NCBI GenBank assembly: GCA_005773635.1
Contig: SXHN01000118.1
Span: 170,048-234,047, forward strand
From: Actinomycetota bacterium
GTDB lineage: Bacteria; Actinomycetota; Acidimicrobiia; IMCC26256; PALSA-610
Length of the DNA stretch: 64,000 nucleotides
Reading direction: 5' to 3'
The position numbers were made by a program, and so were the translations under genes. Positions within the stretch are counted from its first letter, which is position 1. Each line of letters starts with the position of its first letter. This document shows positions 52,936 through 62,326 of the stretch, piece after piece. The notes below the pieces were generated by a model that worked only from the letters and a program-made list of their open reading frames with translations, was not told the origin of the DNA and made no database searches.

Positions 52936-53794
52936 GAAGGTTCAACTCAGGGTTCGTGCGATTCCGTACAGAATCATTACGACGGTTGACGGCTTTCGTC
53001 CACATGTCGTCTTCGGTCTTGGCGTGCGTTTGAATCCAGAACTGTTCGTCTCGTACGGCATTGAACACTTGGTCAGCAACTTCATCTGGGTTCATGCCCG
53101 TGCTGATCATGTCACGCATCATTTGCGACATGAGTTCTGCCGTCGCCACAGCGTCAGGTGAGGCATCCGCTGCTTCGGTCAAATGATGCGGTCGGTTGCG
53201 TTCTGAATCTGCGATACCGGTGTTCACCCAACCGGGGCAGAGCACCGATACCTTCGCTTTCGCTGCGATCACTGTGAACTCGTGGTAGAGAGTCTCGCTG
53301 ATGCCAACGACGGCATGTTTGCTTGCGTTGTAGGCGCCCATATAGGGCGCCGAAGTCAGACCGGCAACCGACGCAGTATTCACGACGTGGCCTTCGTCTT
53401 GTTGAAGAATGATCGGCACGAAACTCCGTAGACCGTGAATGACCCCCCAAAGGTTCACCCCGAGTACCCATTCCCAAGTACTGAGTGGAGCTTCCCATGA
53501 GAGTCCGCCGCCACCGACCCCGGCATTATTGCAAAACACGTGCACTCCACCGAACGCGTCGACCGCAGCCTGAGCCATCGCATCGACCTGTGCTTGATCG
53601 GTGACATCACAGACAACGGCGACCACTTCGGCTCCTGCGGCGCGTAGCGATTCCGCCGCAGATTCGAGCGCGCCAGCCTCGATATCGCCAATGACGATCT
53701 TCATACCTTCGGCCGCGAATCGTTTCGCCATGGCGAATCCGATGCCGCTCGCACCGCCGGTAATAGCCGCCACGCGGCCGGAAAATGTCTGCAT
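52928..53794 (-). CDS. Short-chain dehydrogenase/reductase (SDR)
   Basis: This 288-residue SDR has the cofactor loop ITGGASGIGFAMA, the acidic strand-2 end VIGDIEAG favouring NAD, NNAGVGGGG, the Ser of NTASVAGLTSA and YNASKHAVVGISE with catalytic Tyr and Lys. The C-terminal tail after residue 220 is longer than in basic SDRs. Its end overlaps the mtnA start by 8 bases. Substrate unknown. Confidence 0.92.
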   Translation of the reverse strand: MQTFSGRVAAITGGASGIGFAMAKRFAAEGMKIVIGDIEAGALESAAESLRAAGAEVVAVVCDVTDQAQVDAMAQAAVDAFGGVHVFCNNAGVGGGGLSWEAPLSTWEWVLGVNLWGVIHGLRSFVPIILQQDEGHVVNTASVAGLTSAPYMGAYNASKHAVVGISETLYHEFTVIAAKAKVSVLCPGWVNTGIADSERNRPHHLTEAADASPDAVATAELMSQMMRDMISTGMNPDEVADQVFNAVRDEQFWIQTHAKTEDDMWTKAVNRRNDSVRNRTNPELNLLV

Positions 53795-53890
53795 GACGTG
53801 AGCTTTCCACGTTCGCGCCTGCGCCGCCTAATCCATACGGTTCCCGAGATTGGAAGCGGATGTCCTACGGAGTTGGTACGGTCCGGCGCT

Positions 53891-55606
53891 ATGACCGATG
53901 TTGCACCACCCGTGGGCCGAGTCCTTGGGACCGAAGACTCAACACCCCTCGATTTCTGGGTCGCCGTGAGCGCCGACCAGTATCTGCAACTCGACGACGT
54001 CATCGTGTGCGAACGCAACGTTCCCGGTCGTAGCGAAACGATCATGGTTGGCGGCATCGTCTCGGAAGTTCGAGCTCGCCACGAGGGCGCGCACTTCGAC
54101 TCCGACGTATTCCTCATCGAAGACGGCGTGCTCCCCGCCGAGGTCAGCGAGGCCGCGCGCGTACTTGCCACGAGAGTCGAGCCCGAGATCTACGTTCCCC
54201 CGACCCCAGGAGCAGCAGTACGGCGCGCCACCGCCGAGGAACGCGACATTGCGTTGTACTTCGACCGCATGAGTCGCAAAATCCCCATCGGCATCGGGCG
54301 CGACGGATTACCCCTGTACGCCAATCTGGATTTCCTCGACGGCACTCGCGGAGCTCATGTCAACATCAGCGGGATTTCGGGCGTTGCAACCAAAACGACG
54401 TACGCAACCTTCTTGCTGTATTCATTGTTCAACTCGCCAGGGCTTGTGGCGCCGCATAACTGTGGTGCGTTGATCTTCAACGTCAAAGGCGAAGACCTAC
54501 TTTTCCTAGACCACGACAACATCAAGCTCCAAGAAACCGATCGCGAGAAATACAGGAAGCTCGGCCTTACCCCCGGAGCATTCAACAGCGTGCAGGTATT
54601 CGCGCCGACGCGAATCAACGATCCCAACGGCACACCCGACGTAGCAAATCGCGACCGCGGAGTCGGCGCGTTTTGGTGGACGATTAATGAATTCTGCCAA
54701 GAAGAACTGCTGCCGTTCGTCTTTGCGGATGCCGAAGATGAGCGCAATCAATACACGACTGTGATTCATCAAGTCACACGTCGGCTCCAAGATGCCTTGC
54801 TGCTCGATGCCGACGCTGGCGCGGTCATGATCGAAGGCACCACACTGCGAACGCTGCGCTCATTGGTCGACTACATCGAAGAAAAGGTCAATTCCGAAGA
54901 CGACCACGAACGTCGCCAGTGGGCTGGCCCGAATACGCAGGGCACTATCAACGCATTCCTTCGGCGTTTGCGCTCCGCAGTGCCCAAGCTCGAACGTTTG
55001 ATTCGCAGCGATATTTCCGTGCGAGATCGTCACCGTTCGATCAACACAACTGGCGCTCAGGTCACCGTCGTTGATCTCCACAATTTGCCCGACCGGGCGC
55101 AGCGATTCGTGGTGGGTGTGACACTGCGGCGCAGCTTCGAAACCAAAGAGAAACAGGGCACCCGTGAGCCGTTGCTGTTTGTAGTGCTCGACGAGCTCAA
55201 CAAGTACGCGCCACGCGAAGGCTCTTCGCCGATCAAAGAGATTCTGCTCGACGTGGCGGAGCGCGGCCGGAGTTTGGGTATCGTGCTGATCGGAGCCCAA
55301 CAGACAGCAAGCGAAGTGGAGCGCCGCATCGTGTCGAACTCAGCACTACGGGTAGTCGGTCGCCTCGATGCAGCCGAAGCGGGCCGCCCAGAATACGGCT
55401 TCCTTCCCCGCGGCCATCAGCAGCGGGCCACCATCGCGAAGCCGGGCACGATGTTTGTGATGCAACCAGAAATCCCCGTACCGATGACAGTCGAGTTTCC
55501 ATTTCCGGCCTGGGCTACACGCCCCGACGAACGCGCGCCAGAACCTTCGCGCTCGCTGGCCAACGCCACGAACGTACCCGACCCGTTCGCGCAGTTCCCG
55601 GGGTAA
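53891..55606 (+). CDS. herA: HerA-like FtsK/HerA-superfamily ATPase
   Basis: This 571-residue protein has an N-terminal barrel-like region (about residues 15-105, with VAVSADQYLQLDDVIVCER) followed by an ATPase core, as in archaeal HerA/bacterial DUF87 proteins. The P-loop is noncanonical: NISGISGVATKTTYATFLLYSL, in which GVATKT stands at the usual GSGKT. Walker B is LLFVVLDELNKYAP, and an arginine-finger-type region follows (GRSLGIVLIGAQQTASEVERRI). ATG 53891 gives MTDVAPPVGRVLG. HerA pumps DNA to the NurA nuclease. An sbcD-sbcC-nurA operon on the same strand lies about 3.2 kb further. Role in resection is inferred. Confidence 0.85.
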   Translation: MTDVAPPVGRVLGTEDSTPLDFWVAVSADQYLQLDDVIVCERNVPGRSETIMVGGIVSEVRARHEGAHFDSDVFLIEDGVLPAEVSEAARVLATRVEPEIYVPPTPGAAVRRATAEERDIALYFDRMSRKIPIGIGRDGLPLYANLDFLDGTRGAHVNISGISGVATKTTYATFLLYSLFNSPGLVAPHNCGALIFNVKGEDLLFLDHDNIKLQETDREKYRKLGLTPGAFNSVQVFAPTRINDPNGTPDVANRDRGVGAFWWTINEFCQEELLPFVFADAEDERNQYTTVIHQVTRRLQDALLLDADAGAVMIEGTTLRTLRSLVDYIEEKVNSEDDHERRQWAGPNTQGTINAFLRRLRSAVPKLERLIRSDISVRDRHRSINTTGAQVTVVDLHNLPDRAQRFVVGVTLRRSFETKEKQGTREPLLFVVLDELNKYAPREGSSPIKEILLDVAERGRSLGIVLIGAQQTASEVERRIVSNSALRVVGRLDAAEAGRPEYGFLPRGHQQRATIAKPGTMFVMQPEIPVPMTVEFPFPAWATRPDERAPEPSRSLANATNVPDPFAQFPG

Positions 55607-55611
55607 CGCGC

Positions 55612-56919
55612 CTACACCTCGTTATTTGCGATGTGGTGTTCGAGAAGCTCGGGGAAGCGCGCACGGGCAGCCGCGATTCGCCCGGGGAGGTGTGCACTCG
55701 GCCACATCGTCTCGGCAGGCTTGTACGTCTTGAGCACCTGTCGGGCGACGGTCACCTTGTGCACTTCCGTTGGACCGTCAGCAATGCCGAACACCGGGGC
55801 CATTGTCCACATCCCTATGAGTGGCATTTCGTTCGACACTCCGAGTGAACCGTGCACGTGCATCGCCCGAAACACGATGTCTTTCAGTACCTTTGCGGTC
55901 ATCACTTTTACGGCCGCAACTTCCTTGCGTGCTTTGTGCCCACCGACCTGATCGATCGTCCAGGCTGCATGCAGCACCATGAGTCGAAATTGATGCAATT
56001 CGATCCATGAATCGGCAACATATTCCTGCACCATTTGCTTCGACGCGAGCACGGAGCCCTGCGTGTGACGAGACAATGCACGTTCACACAGCATGTCAAT
56101 CGCGCGCTGGCACATACCGACTGCTCGCATCGCGTGATGAATACGGCCACCACCCAGACGGGTCTGGGCGATCACGAATGCCTGCCCGGGGCCGCCGAGC
56201 ACATTCTCCATTGGTACCCGCACGTTGTTGTAGCGCACGTACGCGTGGGTGCCATCGCCGAGGTCTTCGCCGCCGAGGCCGACGTTGCGAATGATCTCAA
56301 TGCCAGGCGTGTCAGTCGGAACCAAAAACATTGAGGCACCTTGATAGATCGGCACATCAGGATCGGTGATCGCCATCACGATCGCAAACGCGGCAAAGCG
56401 AAGATTCGAGCTAAACCACTTCTCGCCGTTGATCACCCATTCATCGCCATCTTGCACCGCGGAACATGCAAAGACCCCTGGGTCGGCGCCCCCTTGAGGT
56501 TCGGTCATTGAAAAACACGAAACGATCTCGTTGTTGAGCAACGGCTCCAGGTACTTCTTTTTTTGTTCGGCGGTGCCGTAATGCGCAAGAATCTCCGCGT
56601 TGCCGGTATCGGGGGCCTGGGTCCCGAAGGTCATTGGCCCCCAGGTTGACCGGCCGAGAATCTCATTCAACAACGCCAATTTGAGCTGACCGTATCCAAG
56701 GCCTCCAAGGTCGGGTCCGAGGTGACACGCCCATAGCCCTTGTGCCTTCACTTGTTCTTGCAAGCGCGGCAATACCGTCGAATGCACCGGATGCGACTTG
56801 TCGTACACCACGTGGTGATGCAGCGACAAGTCGAGTGCTTCTACCTCGTCGCTCACAAACTCCCGTACCCAATCAAGCTTCGCCTGAAATTCAGGTTCCG
56901 TTGCGAAATCCCATGCCAT
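55612..56919 (-). CDS. Acyl-CoA dehydrogenase
   Basis: This 435-residue FAD enzyme has the acyl-CoA dehydrogenase three-part fold. Features are CFSMTEPQGGADPGV, WVINGEKWFSSN, QTRLGGGRIHHAMRAVGMCQRA and HVHGSLGVSNEMPL. It resembles the ACAD10/11 type that dehydrogenates branched or hydroxylated acyl-CoA. The ATG at 56919 follows AAAGGA. It lies in one direction with the nitroreductase, 14 bases upstream. The divergent kinase at 57702 is the ACAD10/11-type kinase partner. Substrate inferred. Confidence 0.92.
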   Translation of the reverse strand: MAWDFATEPEFQAKLDWVREFVSDEVEALDLSLHHHVVYDKSHPVHSTVLPRLQEQVKAQGLWACHLGPDLGGLGYGQLKLALLNEILGRSTWGPMTFGTQAPDTGNAEILAHYGTAEQKKKYLEPLLNNEIVSCFSMTEPQGGADPGVFACSAVQDGDEWVINGEKWFSSNLRFAAFAIVMAITDPDVPIYQGASMFLVPTDTPGIEIIRNVGLGGEDLGDGTHAYVRYNNVRVPMENVLGGPGQAFVIAQTRLGGGRIHHAMRAVGMCQRAIDMLCERALSRHTQGSVLASKQMVQEYVADSWIELHQFRLMVLHAAWTIDQVGGHKARKEVAAVKVMTAKVLKDIVFRAMHVHGSLGVSNEMPLIGMWTMAPVFGIADGPTEVHKVTVARQVLKTYKPAETMWPSAHLPGRIAAARARFPELLEHHIANNEV

Positions 56920-56933
56920 TTCGAATTCCTTTG

Positions 56934-57617
56934 TTACGAGTCGGTTGTACGGGGTGGCCCCGCTTGTGTGAATTGTGTGCCAGGCGGGTCGATCGCCCAA
57001 CGAGCGGATGCACCGTAGACATCTTCAAATACGAGTTCAGACATCGGTCGTCGACGCACAGGGCCGTGTGCTCCTTGCGGTCGCCCCAACGTGATGGTTG
57101 CCGCGATCGAGGCATTATCGGGAAGCTGTAGCAACTCGTGGAGTTCGCCTTCCACGGTCATGTGCCAACCCGTCAGCACTCCGCCATACCCGAGCGCACG
57201 CGCGGCAAGCAACAGGTTCTGACAAGCCGGATAAATCGACGAACCTTCAAAACTGTACGGCTCTCGGAACCTCACCAAGATTGGCAGCACCAAGACGGGA
57301 ATGCGTTCAAAGGTGGCCACGTACTGCTCCATCGACGCAGCCATACGCGCTTTCGGAGAGTCGTGATGAGTTCCCGAACCCGTGTCGTATCCATCGTTTC
57401 TGCGCTTATGCGCCCACATCGACCGCGCCGATGCTCCGATCAGCGACTTCGCCGCACACGCGACTTCAGAATCGCGCAACACAACAAAGCGAAACGGTTG
57501 CCTGTTCGATCCGCTTGGCGCGCGCGTTGCTGCAAACAACATTTGCGCCAACGCCTCCTCAGGAATCGCTTCGTCGGCATAGCGGCGGATAGCTCGCGTC
57601 GTTGCTAAGCCCGTCAT
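56934..57617 (-). CDS. Nitroreductase-family flavoprotein
   Basis: This 227-residue FMN protein of the nitroreductase superfamily shows TTRAIRRYADEAIPEEALAQ, FAATRAPSGSNRQPFRFVVL and ACQNLLLAARALGYGGVLTGW, and PVRRRPMSELV. It would reduce nitro, quinone or enoate groups using NAD(P)H. ATG 57617 follows AGGAGGTGG. Upstream gene of the acyl-CoA dehydrogenase in one transcript. Confidence 0.9.
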   Translation of the reverse strand: MTGLATTRAIRRYADEAIPEEALAQMLFAATRAPSGSNRQPFRFVVLRDSEVACAAKSLIGASARSMWAHKRRNDGYDTGSGTHHDSPKARMAASMEQYVATFERIPVLVLPILVRFREPYSFEGSSIYPACQNLLLAARALGYGGVLTGWHMTVEGELHELLQLPDNASIAATITLGRPQGAHGPVRRRPMSELVFEDVYGASARWAIDPPGTQFTQAGPPRTTDS

Positions 57618-57701
57618 CAAGTCCACCTCCTGATTGTGCCGCGCTCGCACCCCAATTGTCACGTTTGACAAACCCGGAGCTGCATCATCAATCTGTCACC
57701 A

Positions 57702-58745
57702 ATGACACTCGACAGCTTCGACAATCTCCTCAATTGGGACAACCTCCAAGATTGGGTCGCGATGAGCGATCTTCCAGGTCGCGGTCCAATCACTAGCGTC
57801 GAGCAACTCACTGGAGGGTCGCAAAACAACATCTTCAAGCTCACCCGCGGCGAAGAGGCGATGGTGCTGCGTCGGCCACCACGCCATGTACGGGCCAACA
57901 GCAACGACACAATGTTGCGCGAAGCACGGGTGCTCGCCGCATTGTCAGGATCCGAGGTACCCCACCCCGAGTTCTACGCAGTGTGTGCAGATCTCGAGGT
58001 CATCGGCACGACCTTCTATGTCATGGCTGTGATTGACGGTTTCACACCATCGGGCCCTCTGCCGGGGCGTTACGGCACCGACGCCTCCTGGCAACACCGA
58101 TTTGGCGAAGAACTCGTTGAGGGAGCCGCCAAACTCGCGGGGGTTGATCATGCGGCGGTTGGGCTCTCAGATTTTGGCAAGGCCGACAACTGGATTGGTC
58201 GCCAAGCGTCGAGGTGGCGCGCACACCTGGAAGGGTATTCACAACTCGAGGGCTACGGCGCTCCCGAAATCCCCGGCGTGCAGCGAGTCGGAGACTGGAT
58301 CGAAGCGAACCAACCCGCCACGTGCGAAATTGGAGTCATCCACGGAGACTTCCAATTCGCCAACGTGATGTTCGCCCATAACGAACCCAAACTCGCCGCG
58401 ATGGTCGACTGGGAACTCTCGACGCTCGGCGACCCATTGCTCGACCTTGCCTGGATGATGCAAGCGTGGAGCGAGCCAGGAGATCCGCCGGGCAAGCCCA
58501 TGCAGCTTCCCCCGTTTGCAGGTCAGGCATCGCGCGCCCAACTCGTGCAGCATTACGCCGACGTCAGCGGCCGCGACATTGGCGACTACCCGTGGTTCTT
58601 TGCCCTGGCTTGCTACAAACTCGGCATCATTTTGGAAGGCACCCACGCTCGTGCCAAAGCAGGGCTCGCACCCAAAGAAATCGGAGACCTACTGCACGCA
58701 TACACGTTGTGGCTCTTCGAAATGGCCAACCAATGGATCGAGTAG
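57702..58745 (+). CDS. APH-fold kinase, ACAD10/11 or LvaA type
   Basis: This 347-residue kinase has the N-lobe Gly-rich LTGGSQNNIFKLT, nucleotide-binding MVLRRPPR, catalytic loop VIHGDFQFANVMF, and metal-binding MVDWELSTLGDPLLDLAWMM. These are typical of acyl-CoA-linked APH kinases (ACAD10/11 N-domain; LvaA of Pseudomonas). They phosphorylate 4-hydroxyacyl-CoA as a step to a dehydrogenase. An acyl-CoA dehydrogenase and nitroreductase lie divergently at 84 bases distance. The phosphorylated substrate is inferred. Confidence 0.85.
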   Translation: MTLDSFDNLLNWDNLQDWVAMSDLPGRGPITSVEQLTGGSQNNIFKLTRGEEAMVLRRPPRHVRANSNDTMLREARVLAALSGSEVPHPEFYAVCADLEVIGTTFYVMAVIDGFTPSGPLPGRYGTDASWQHRFGEELVEGAAKLAGVDHAAVGLSDFGKADNWIGRQASRWRAHLEGYSQLEGYGAPEIPGVQRVGDWIEANQPATCEIGVIHGDFQFANVMFAHNEPKLAAMVDWELSTLGDPLLDLAWMMQAWSEPGDPPGKPMQLPPFAGQASRAQLVQHYADVSGRDIGDYPWFFALACYKLGIILEGTHARAKAGLAPKEIGDLLHAYTLWLFEMANQWIE

Positions 58746-58790
58746 CTCCTCAGCGCTGAGCTGTCTCACACTGCTGTTACGGTCTGGCTT

Positions 58791-59939
58791 GTGAAACTCC
58801 TGCACACTGGTGATTGGCATATTGGCAAAGCCTTGCGAGGTCGCAGCCGCATCGAAGAACACACCCGCGTCCTTGCCGAGGTTGCTGAGATCGCGGCCCG
58901 TGAACAAGTCGACGCGGTACTCGTGGCGGGTGACGTGTTCGAAGCCTCCGTGCCTGCCCCCGATGCGCAGAAGGTTGCATGGAACGCGTTACTCGCGTTT
59001 CGCGCCACTGGCGCTCAGGTATTCGTCATCGCAGGCAATCACGACAGTCCGCACGCGTTCGACGCGATGGCACCCCTGTGCGAAGCCGCGGGCATTCATC
59101 TGCTTGGTCACCCGCGGGCTTCGGATTCCGGTGGCGTTGTGGAGTTCACCACGCACGACGGCGAGCTCGTACGGGTGGCAAGTCTCCCGTTTGTCTCCCA
59201 ACGCTATGCCGTGCGAGCCCAAGATCTCTTTGAGCTCACCGGCGACAAGACCGCCTCCGAATACGCCAGCAACTACCGGCGCCTCGTCGATCATCTCATG
59301 GGCGAACCCGCGCCCAACACGATCTCGATCTTGCTGACCCACGCAACCGTCGTCAACGCGACTTTTGGCGGCGGCGAACGCGAGGCCCATTCCATCTTCG
59401 AGTATGCAGTGCCTGCGTCGGCATTTCCGATAACCGCGCATTATGTCGCGCTCGGGCATCTGCACCGCGCCCAAGCCGTTCCGGCCGGTTGCCCTGCGTG
59501 GTACTGCGGATCACCAATCCAAGTCGACTTTGGAGAGGGCACCAATACTCCGCAAGTGCTCATTGTTGAATGCCAACCCAACGCACCTTCGAAGGTCCGC
59601 GGCGTCGGCATTGCTAGCGCCGACCGCCTGCTCAACGTTGAGGGTTCGCTGGCAGAACTCGCAGTAATGGCCCCCAGCGTGGCCGATGCGTGGCTCAAAG
59701 TGCGGCTCAACGAGCCACTACGCGCTGGCCTCGCCGACGAAGTGCGTGACATCTTGCCCCGAGCGGTCGATGTGATCATGGCCCCCACTTCCGACGATCA
59801 CGCGAACACGGCGCGCGTAGTGCGAAGAGTTGGGCGCAACCCGAGTGAACTCTTTGGTGAATATCTCGCGGAGCGGGGCATTTCCGATGAACGTGTTGTT
59901 GCCTTGTTCAATACGATGTTGAGCGAGCTCAACGCATGA
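58791..59939 (+). CDS. sbcD: Exonuclease SbcD (Mre11-type)
   Basis: This 382-residue metallophosphoesterase has the Mre11 motifs: D8-x-H10 (HTGDWHIG), D48 (VAGDVF), N83-H84-D85 (AGNHDSPH), LLTHAT, and the pair in GHLHRAQAV. With SbcC it cuts hairpins and processes DNA ends. GTG start. It ends in a 4-base overlap with sbcC (ATGA), so the two are coupled. First gene of sbcD-sbcC-nurA. Confidence 0.95.
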   Translation: MKLLHTGDWHIGKALRGRSRIEEHTRVLAEVAEIAAREQVDAVLVAGDVFEASVPAPDAQKVAWNALLAFRATGAQVFVIAGNHDSPHAFDAMAPLCEAAGIHLLGHPRASDSGGVVEFTTHDGELVRVASLPFVSQRYAVRAQDLFELTGDKTASEYASNYRRLVDHLMGEPAPNTISILLTHATVVNATFGGGEREAHSIFEYAVPASAFPITAHYVALGHLHRAQAVPAGCPAWYCGSPIQVDFGEGTNTPQVLIVECQPNAPSKVRGVGIASADRLLNVEGSLAELAVMAPSVADAWLKVRLNEPLRAGLADEVRDILPRAVDVIMAPTSDDHANTARVVRRVGRNPSELFGEYLAERGISDERVVALFNTMLSELNA

Positions 59940-62326
59940 GACCGCTGCGGCTCGAGCTGCAGGGTTTCGCGTCGTTTCGCGACGAGACGGTATTCGATTT
60001 TGAAGGGATCGATTTCTTCGCGTTGGTCGGCCCAACCGGTAACGGCAAATCGACCGTGATCGACGCGATCGGATTCGCGCTGTACGGCAAAGTTCCTCGC
60101 CACGACGACCGCAGCGCGGCCAGCAGCATCGTTTCACTCGGCGCGATTGAGGCACGGGTGCGATTGACCTTCGAAGTCAATGGCACTCGTTACGTCGCGG
60201 TGCGCACGGTAAAAATACGCAACGACAAAGCAAAACAGGACGTGCGCCTCGAAACTGAAGCGGGCGACCTCATTGCAGCCCAAGTGCGCGAATTTGGCGA
60301 ACAGATCGAAACGATCTTGGGGATGCCGTTCGAAGACTTCACTCGCTGCGTCGCACTCCCCCAAGGCGAATTTCAAAAGTTCCTGCACGAAGAACCCAAA
60401 CAACGTCGGTCGGTATTGGTGAGGCTCCTCAATTTGGGAAGCTATGAAGAATTGGGCCGCAAAGCCCGCGACCGGGCCGCCAAACTCAATGATCACATTG
60501 GTTTTCTTGAAACGCAACGCGCGCAGTTATTGGAAGCGCTGCCCGATCCCGCAGCCGTTTCGCGTCGTCGTACGGCGCTCATCGACTTCGCGGCTGAGGT
60601 CGAAGCCGCGCTACCTGTAGAACAACAATTCATGAGTGAAGTTGAAGAAATTGCACGTCGAATTCAATTCACGCAGCAATATTGCGAAGCGCTCGCCATC
60701 ATCGCGGTACCCGATGGAATCCAATCACTCGGTGTCGCCATGAGCGCAGCCCAAGACGCATTCGTAGCGGGTCAAACGGCCTCTGCGCAAGCAGCAACCG
60801 CACTTGCGAACCTGGAAATCGCGTTCGCACAACGCCAGAAGATCGCTTCGCTCGCCACGCTCGAAAACGCCCTCAAAACCACGGGTCAGCTCGCGAAGCT
60901 CAATGCCACAATGCAAGCGCGCGCCGCCGCGCTGGCAGATCTCGATCAACGGGTCGCCGTCGCTCGAGTCACAAACGACGCGGCCGCCGAGGCGCGCCAC
61001 GCCGCCGACGCCACCTTGGAACGAGAGCGATCACTCCATCGTGCCCACGCGCTTCGCGAACACCTGCGTGATGGCGACGAATGTCCGGTGTGCGTGCAGA
61101 TCATTCCCCGAGTCCCAACCGTGACGAGCCCCACAGATTTTGCCGTCGCGCAACAGGCCGCAAAGGCCGCTGTCGAATCGGAGCGCGTGGCTCATCAGGC
61201 CGCCGCTGCACTCGACAAAGAGCGATCTGCTGCTTCGAGCGCACTCGACACGCTTCGCGAACAAGCGGCCCGGCTGCAAATCGAACTCAATGAAGTGCAA
61301 GGTATCGAAGATCTGGAAACGGCACTCGATGAGCTGCGCACCACCGACCAAGCGCTGAAAACTCACCGGACTGCTGCGGCGGAAGCGGTTGCCAATGAAC
61401 GGCAGGTGTTTGAACATCTGCAAAAGCTCCAGCGCAGCGGAGCCGAGTTCCAAAAGGCATTCGACAAACAAAGGGACCAAGTTTCAGTGCTCCAACCACC
61501 CGAGCGTGTCATCGATGATCTACCCAAGAGTTGGCAGCTACTCTCGCAATGGGCAGTCACGGCCTCAGATGCAATGCGCGCTGAGCTCGACATCGATGCC
61601 GCGACGATCAACAAACTCAATGAGGCAAGATCGGGCCACGTTGACGAAATCCAGCGTCGCGCCCGCGAGTTGGAAGTCGAAGCACCCGATCTCGCGAGAG
61701 TCGCGACCAGCACAGCCGCTGCAATCGCGCGTTGTGACGCCGCAATCGAATCCAGCGCGACACAACTTGCGTCCGCACAGAAAATGGTTGAAGAAATAGC
61801 AGCCGAACGAGAAGAACAAGGCGTCGCGGAGTTACTGGGAAAACTGCTCCGCACCGATGCATTCGTAGATTGGCTCGTCGAAGAGGCCCTCGAAACACTG
61901 GTTACCGCCGCGTCAATCACGCTCTTCGAACTTTCGGCTGGTCAGTACTCGCTGCGCCACGGAGCCAGCACCGATTTCGAGATCATCGACCACGCGAACG
62001 CGGATGCAACCCGATCGGTACGGTCGTTGTCGGGCGGCGAAACGTTCCAAGCGTCACTCGCGTTGGCGCTGGCGCTGTCGGATCAACTCGCCGACCTCGC
62101 GGCGAACGGTGCTGCGAAACTCGAGGCCATCTTCTTGGACGAAGGCTTCGGCACTCTCGACCCTGAGAGCCTGGATACTGTGGCCACGACAATCGAACGG
62201 CTCGGCAGCAGCGGCCGCATGGTCGGCATCGTCACCCACGTGCGCGATCTTGCGCAGCGGGTTCCTGTGCGTTTCGAAATCACCAAAATCGGCAATCGTT
62301 CCCAAGTACAGATGGTGACATCGTGA
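59936..62326 (+). CDS. sbcC: ATPase SbcC (Rad50-type)
   Basis: This 796-residue SMC-like ATPase has Walker A LVGPTGNGKSTVIDAIGFALYG, a Gln loop (ALPQGEFQKFL), two coiled-coil arms rich in Ala/Glu/Gln, a zinc hook CPVC at about residue 383 in the exact centre, signature RSLSGGETFQASLALALALS and Walker B IFLDEGFGTLD. It is shorter than E. coli SbcC (1048), and nearer to archaeal Rad50. It overlaps sbcD and nurA by four bases each. Confidence 0.96.
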   Translation: MRPLRLELQGFASFRDETVFDFEGIDFFALVGPTGNGKSTVIDAIGFALYGKVPRHDDRSAASSIVSLGAIEARVRLTFEVNGTRYVAVRTVKIRNDKAKQDVRLETEAGDLIAAQVREFGEQIETILGMPFEDFTRCVALPQGEFQKFLHEEPKQRRSVLVRLLNLGSYEELGRKARDRAAKLNDHIGFLETQRAQLLEALPDPAAVSRRRTALIDFAAEVEAALPVEQQFMSEVEEIARRIQFTQQYCEALAIIAVPDGIQSLGVAMSAAQDAFVAGQTASAQAATALANLEIAFAQRQKIASLATLENALKTTGQLAKLNATMQARAAALADLDQRVAVARVTNDAAAEARHAADATLERERSLHRAHALREHLRDGDECPVCVQIIPRVPTVTSPTDFAVAQQAAKAAVESERVAHQAAAALDKERSAASSALDTLREQAARLQIELNEVQGIEDLETALDELRTTDQALKTHRTAAAEAVANERQVFEHLQKLQRSGAEFQKAFDKQRDQVSVLQPPERVIDDLPKSWQLLSQWAVTASDAMRAELDIDAATINKLNEARSGHVDEIQRRARELEVEAPDLARVATSTAAAIARCDAAIESSATQLASAQKMVEEIAAEREEQGVAELLGKLLRTDAFVDWLVEEALETLVTAASITLFELSAGQYSLRHGASTDFEIIDHANADATRSVRSLSGGETFQASLALALALSDQLADLAANGAAKLEAIFLDEGFGTLDPESLDTVATTIERLGSSGRMVGIVTHVRDLAQRVPVRFEITKIGNRSQVQMVTS

